In this document: in pieces, positions 60,587-62,519 of the stretch
Position numbering within the stretch: the stretch's first letter is position 1
Layout: each line of letters begins with the position of its first letter
NCBI RefSeq assembly: GCF_020889785.1
Contig: NZ_JACMYK010000029.1
Span: forward strand, 1-62,519
Length of the DNA stretch: 62,519 bases
DNA from: Bradyrhizobium acaciae
GTDB taxonomy: Bacteria > Pseudomonadota > Alphaproteobacteria > Rhizobiales > Xanthobacteraceae
Direction of reading: 5' to 3'
Position numbers and translations under genes: made by a program
Notes under the pieces: generated by a model
Databases searched by the model: none
What the model was told of the DNA's origin: nothing
What the model saw: only the letters and a program-made list of their open reading frames with translations

Positions 60587-60973
60587 ATGCTTTATGCCAT
60601 CCTGGCCTACCACGTCGAAGCCGAGGTCAAATCGTGGACCGCCGAAGAGGACGCAGCCGTGATGACGGGACTGCGCGAGGTCCATCAACGGCTGAAGGGC
60701 CGGCTCGGCCCGGCTGCACGGCTCGACGAGACGCGCAAGGCCAGCACCCTGCGCGGGCCCGGCCACGGCATGGTGATCGACGGCCCGTTTTCAGAGACCA
60801 AGGAGCAGCTGCTCGGCTTCTACGTGATCGATTGCGCCGATGAGGCGGAAGCGATCGCCGCGGCGCGCGACCTGCGCAGCGTCAACCCTTCGGCAGTCTA
60901 CGAGATCCGCCCGCTGAAGCTCTACATCCCCGGCGCACCGTTTCCGGAGACCGCGGGCCCCAAGGACGCGTAG
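60587..60973 (+). CDS. YCII/DGPF-domain protein
   Basis: 128 aa. The signature VIDGPFSETKEQLLGFYVID defines the DGPF (YCII-related) family of small ferredoxin-like-fold proteins, often encoded near ECF sigma factors. GAGGAG precedes the ATG. Biochemical role unknown; a binding or enzymatic function on small molecules has been proposed for the family. No sigma factor is adjacent here. Confidence 0.88.
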   Translation: MLYAILAYHVEAEVKSWTAEEDAAVMTGLREVHQRLKGRLGPAARLDETRKASTLRGPGHGMVIDGPFSETKEQLLGFYVIDCADEAEAIAAARDLRSVNPSAVYEIRPLKLYIPGAPFPETAGPKDA

Positions 60974-60981
60974 CAATTTGT

Positions 60982-61389
60982 TTAGCGGCTGGAGCGTTTC
61001 GGTAGCTTCGGCAGCTTGCTCGGATCGAACTTCGGCATCGGCAGATCCGGCGGCGGCTCGGGCGGCGCGTCGTGGCTCGGAATCAGCGTCACCTCGAAGG
61101 CAAGATCGGGCACGGCGTCGGCCCTGCCGGTGGCGGTCGCGATCGCGCTGCTCGCGACTCCTTCGAGCCGCACCACGAGATCGTCGGTGCCGAACACTGT
61201 CTGATGACCTTCGGAGTGCCGCGTAGCGGTGAGGACGACCGAGAAGCGCTCGCCGTCGACCTCATAGGTGCCGTCGTAGCGCATGATGGCATCGCTGCCC
61301 CACAGCCTGCCGTCGGCGACGTGCACGGTGCCGGTGCCATCCGCGAGCGACGTGCGAAACCACGCCGCATAGGTGCCGTTCTTGAGCAT
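60982..61389 (-). CDS. GrlR-like regulatory-fold protein
   Basis: 135 aa from the ATG at 61389; a GTG at 61404 would add five residues. MLKNGTYAAWFRTSLADGTG, GGxD-like WGSDAIMRYDGTY and HQTVFGTDDLVVRLEG match the GrlR (T3SS negative regulator) family of beta-barrel proteins. The Pro-rich tail (PPEPPPDLPMPKFDPSKLPK) is unstructured. No type III secretion genes are near, so the function is probably different. Convergent with YCII, eight bases apart. Confidence 0.78.
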   Translation of the reverse strand: MLKNGTYAAWFRTSLADGTGTVHVADGRLWGSDAIMRYDGTYEVDGERFSVVLTATRHSEGHQTVFGTDDLVVRLEGVASSAIATATGRADAVPDLAFEVTLIPSHDAPPEPPPDLPMPKFDPSKLPKLPKRSSR

Positions 61390-61414
61390 GGAGCCCGTCT
61401 CCACTTGCTCCGTT

Positions 61415-62287
61415 TCACCACGCCCGATCTGGGCACCGTTGCGTTAACAGGGGATGAAGGAACCCGGAGGCGGAGAATTCGCGCCTGCGCTCATTGGCCG
61501 TCGATCTGCCGGCCCATGATGGCGATCGCCTTCTGATAGACCCCTGCCGCGTTCCATGCCTCGATCGCGGCGAAATTGGGTTCCCCGGGTTGATAGCCGG
61601 CGCCGCGCGCCAGCCATTGGCGCGCAGGAAGTTCGCCGTCGAGGCCAGCGCATTGGCGGCGACGTCGAGATTGCCGGTGCCGTAGGCCAGCACGTTCTTC
61701 GGCATGAACTGGGTCTGGCCGATCTCGCCATGCATCGAACCACGCGTGCTGCCGGACAGGCTGCCGCGGTCGATCAGCTTCAACGCGGCATAGAGCTGCT
61801 CGGTGAAGAACTCCGGACGGCGGCAGTCATAGGCAAGCGTCGCGATCGACGACAGCATGTTCTGGTTGCCGCGCTGGCTGCCGAAGCCGCTCTCCATGCC
61901 CCAGATCGCGATCAGCGGTCCCGGCGGCACGCCGTAGCGCTGCTGGATCGAGGCGAACATCGCCGCCTGCGATTGCTTCAGCGAACGGCCGCGCGCCACG
62001 ATGGTCGCCGATCCCCGCTTGGCCATGAACTGCTCGAGCGAGAGGCCGAAGCTGCGCTGGCCACGATCCGCGGCGATCGTCGCGCTGGCGTAACGCGCCT
62101 GCATCAGCGCGTCGATCGCGGTGGCGCCGACGCCCTTGGCCCTCGCCTCGCCGGCGAATTGCTCCTTCCAGGCTTCGAACCCGCCGGGCCCGTTGCCGCA
62201 CTGCGCCGCTTTCGCCTCCGTGCCCAGCGTTGCAACCATCGCGACGATGGCGAGCGCCGACGCCGCAATCTGCCAGCCCCTGATCAT
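61415..62287 (-). CDS. MltB-like lytic murein transglycosylase with frameshifted C-terminus
   Basis: 290 aa as read. Signal peptide (about 1-27), then the SLT_2 domain: IAIWGMESGFGSQRGNQ contains the catalytic Glu (E-S-x-F-G), and SMHGEIGQTQFMPKNVLAYG is conserved. After NFLRANGWRA the frame turns into unrelated sequence. In another frame the expected ending GAGYQPGEPNFAAIEAWNAA...MGRQIDGQ runs to a stop at 61491. The break near 61600-61620 equals one missing base. It may be a sequencing error, since the active site is intact. The periplasmic enzyme cleaves peptidoglycan glycan strands. Confidence 0.88.
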   Translation of the reverse strand: MIRGWQIAASALAIVAMVATLGTEAKAAQCGNGPGGFEAWKEQFAGEARAKGVGATAIDALMQARYASATIAADRGQRSFGLSLEQFMAKRGSATIVARGRSLKQSQAAMFASIQQRYGVPPGPLIAIWGMESGFGSQRGNQNMLSSIATLAYDCRRPEFFTEQLYAALKLIDRGSLSGSTRGSMHGEIGQTQFMPKNVLAYGTGNLDVAANALASTANFLRANGWRAAPAINPGNPISPRSRHGTRQGSIRRRSPSWAGRSTANERRREFSASGFLHPLLTQRCPDRAW

Positions 62288-62519
62288 CCGAAACCTCCTC
62301 CGCTAAATGTGCCGCCGCCCCGGCGGGCGCGGCGCTGACGATGGCCGGATTTACATGACCCGGCGATGAACGATCCGCCTCAGATTCGGCCGCAGACCGC
62401 CACGATATGTCGCCGGCAACGGATTCGCCATCCCGGCCGACGGCCCGGATGGCTCGACATTCGCGGCGTCGTCCCGGCCTCGCGGGCTGGGCTCTCGCCA
62501 CGCGTCGTCCTGGCGAAAG
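62288..62519. other. Window-edge region with start of a REP copy
   Basis: No gene seen. The last 16 bases (62504-62519) match the left part of the palindromic element found at 43277-43302. Confidence 0.6.

Noticed and set aside
60982..61389. Evidence for a type III secretion system
   Set aside because: Only a GrlR-fold protein is seen; no secretion or chaperone genes lie in the window.

Overview
The window looks like chromosomal DNA of a Bradyrhizobium-type alphaproteobacterium. It has high GC content, densely packed overlapping genes (many ATGA junctions), Liv-type ABC transporters, several MarR regulators, aromatic-acid catabolic enzymes, and two kinds of intergenic palindrome that I recall as abundant in Bradyrhizobium genomes. 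No phage, transposase, CRISPR array or rRNA gene is seen.

Region 1 (about 1-27.9 kb) is a polysaccharide locus. A type I secretion pair (HlyB-like ABC exporter and HlyD-like adaptor) lies directly downstream of a leaderless GH16 glucanase with two near-identical Ig-like modules, so the glucanase is the likely substrate. Next come a minus-strand operon (GH5 mannanase-like, GT2, GalE) and a long plus-strand operon (flavin enzyme, GT2, GT4, multi-pass membrane protein in two frames, DUF1616-like membrane protein, GT4, Wzx-like flippase). A minus-strand operon follows (ExoF-like export protein, CelD/BcsL-type acyltransferase, ATP-grasp ligase). Two flavoproteins, two FemAB/CelD-type acyltransferases and an ATP-grasp ligase suggest a polymer decorated with amino-acyl or acyl groups. 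No initiating glycosyl-phosphate transferase or obvious Wzc is present in the window.

Region 2 (about 28-54.5 kb) is an aromatic catabolic island. It holds a MarR regulator, two Liv-type solute-binding proteins, a LivH / LivM-LivG fusion / LivF transporter, an isatin-hydrolase-like cyclase, a DUF35-SDR fusion overlapping an SCP2-type thiolase, an Asp/Glu racemase, a gentisate dioxygenase / FAH hydrolase / thioesterase operon, a nitrilase, an IorA/IorB-like 2-oxoacid oxidoreductase with two MarR regulators, an SDR, an acyl-CoA ligase, and a Rieske oxygenase (alpha, beta, reductase). I infer an indole-3-acetate (auxin) route: Rieske oxidation, CoA activation, retro-aldol cleavage by the thiolase-DUF35 pair to isatin plus acetyl-CoA, hydrolysis to isatinate, and oxidative decarboxylation by IorAB. 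It resembles the MarR-controlled iad-type loci reported in Variovorax and Bradyrhizobium. The iorA and Rieske-reductase promoters share a TTACATGTA element, a good operator candidate.

Region 3 (about 54.5-62.5 kb) is mixed: two tiny membrane proteins, a MASE1-PAS hybrid histidine kinase, a Popeye-like cyclic-nucleotide-binding membrane protein, tRNA-Gly(TCC), a short transcription unit with promoter, very strong SD, 14-codon ORF and intrinsic terminator, a YCII protein, a GrlR-like protein and a lytic transglycosylase.

Three otherwise good genes (near 12.1, 19.07 and 61.6 kb) carry frame breaks of the same sense, each equivalent to one missing base. Sequencing error is as likely as real decay. 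A truncated acyl-CoA ligase at 28.6-29.0 kb is a true internal-deletion remnant.
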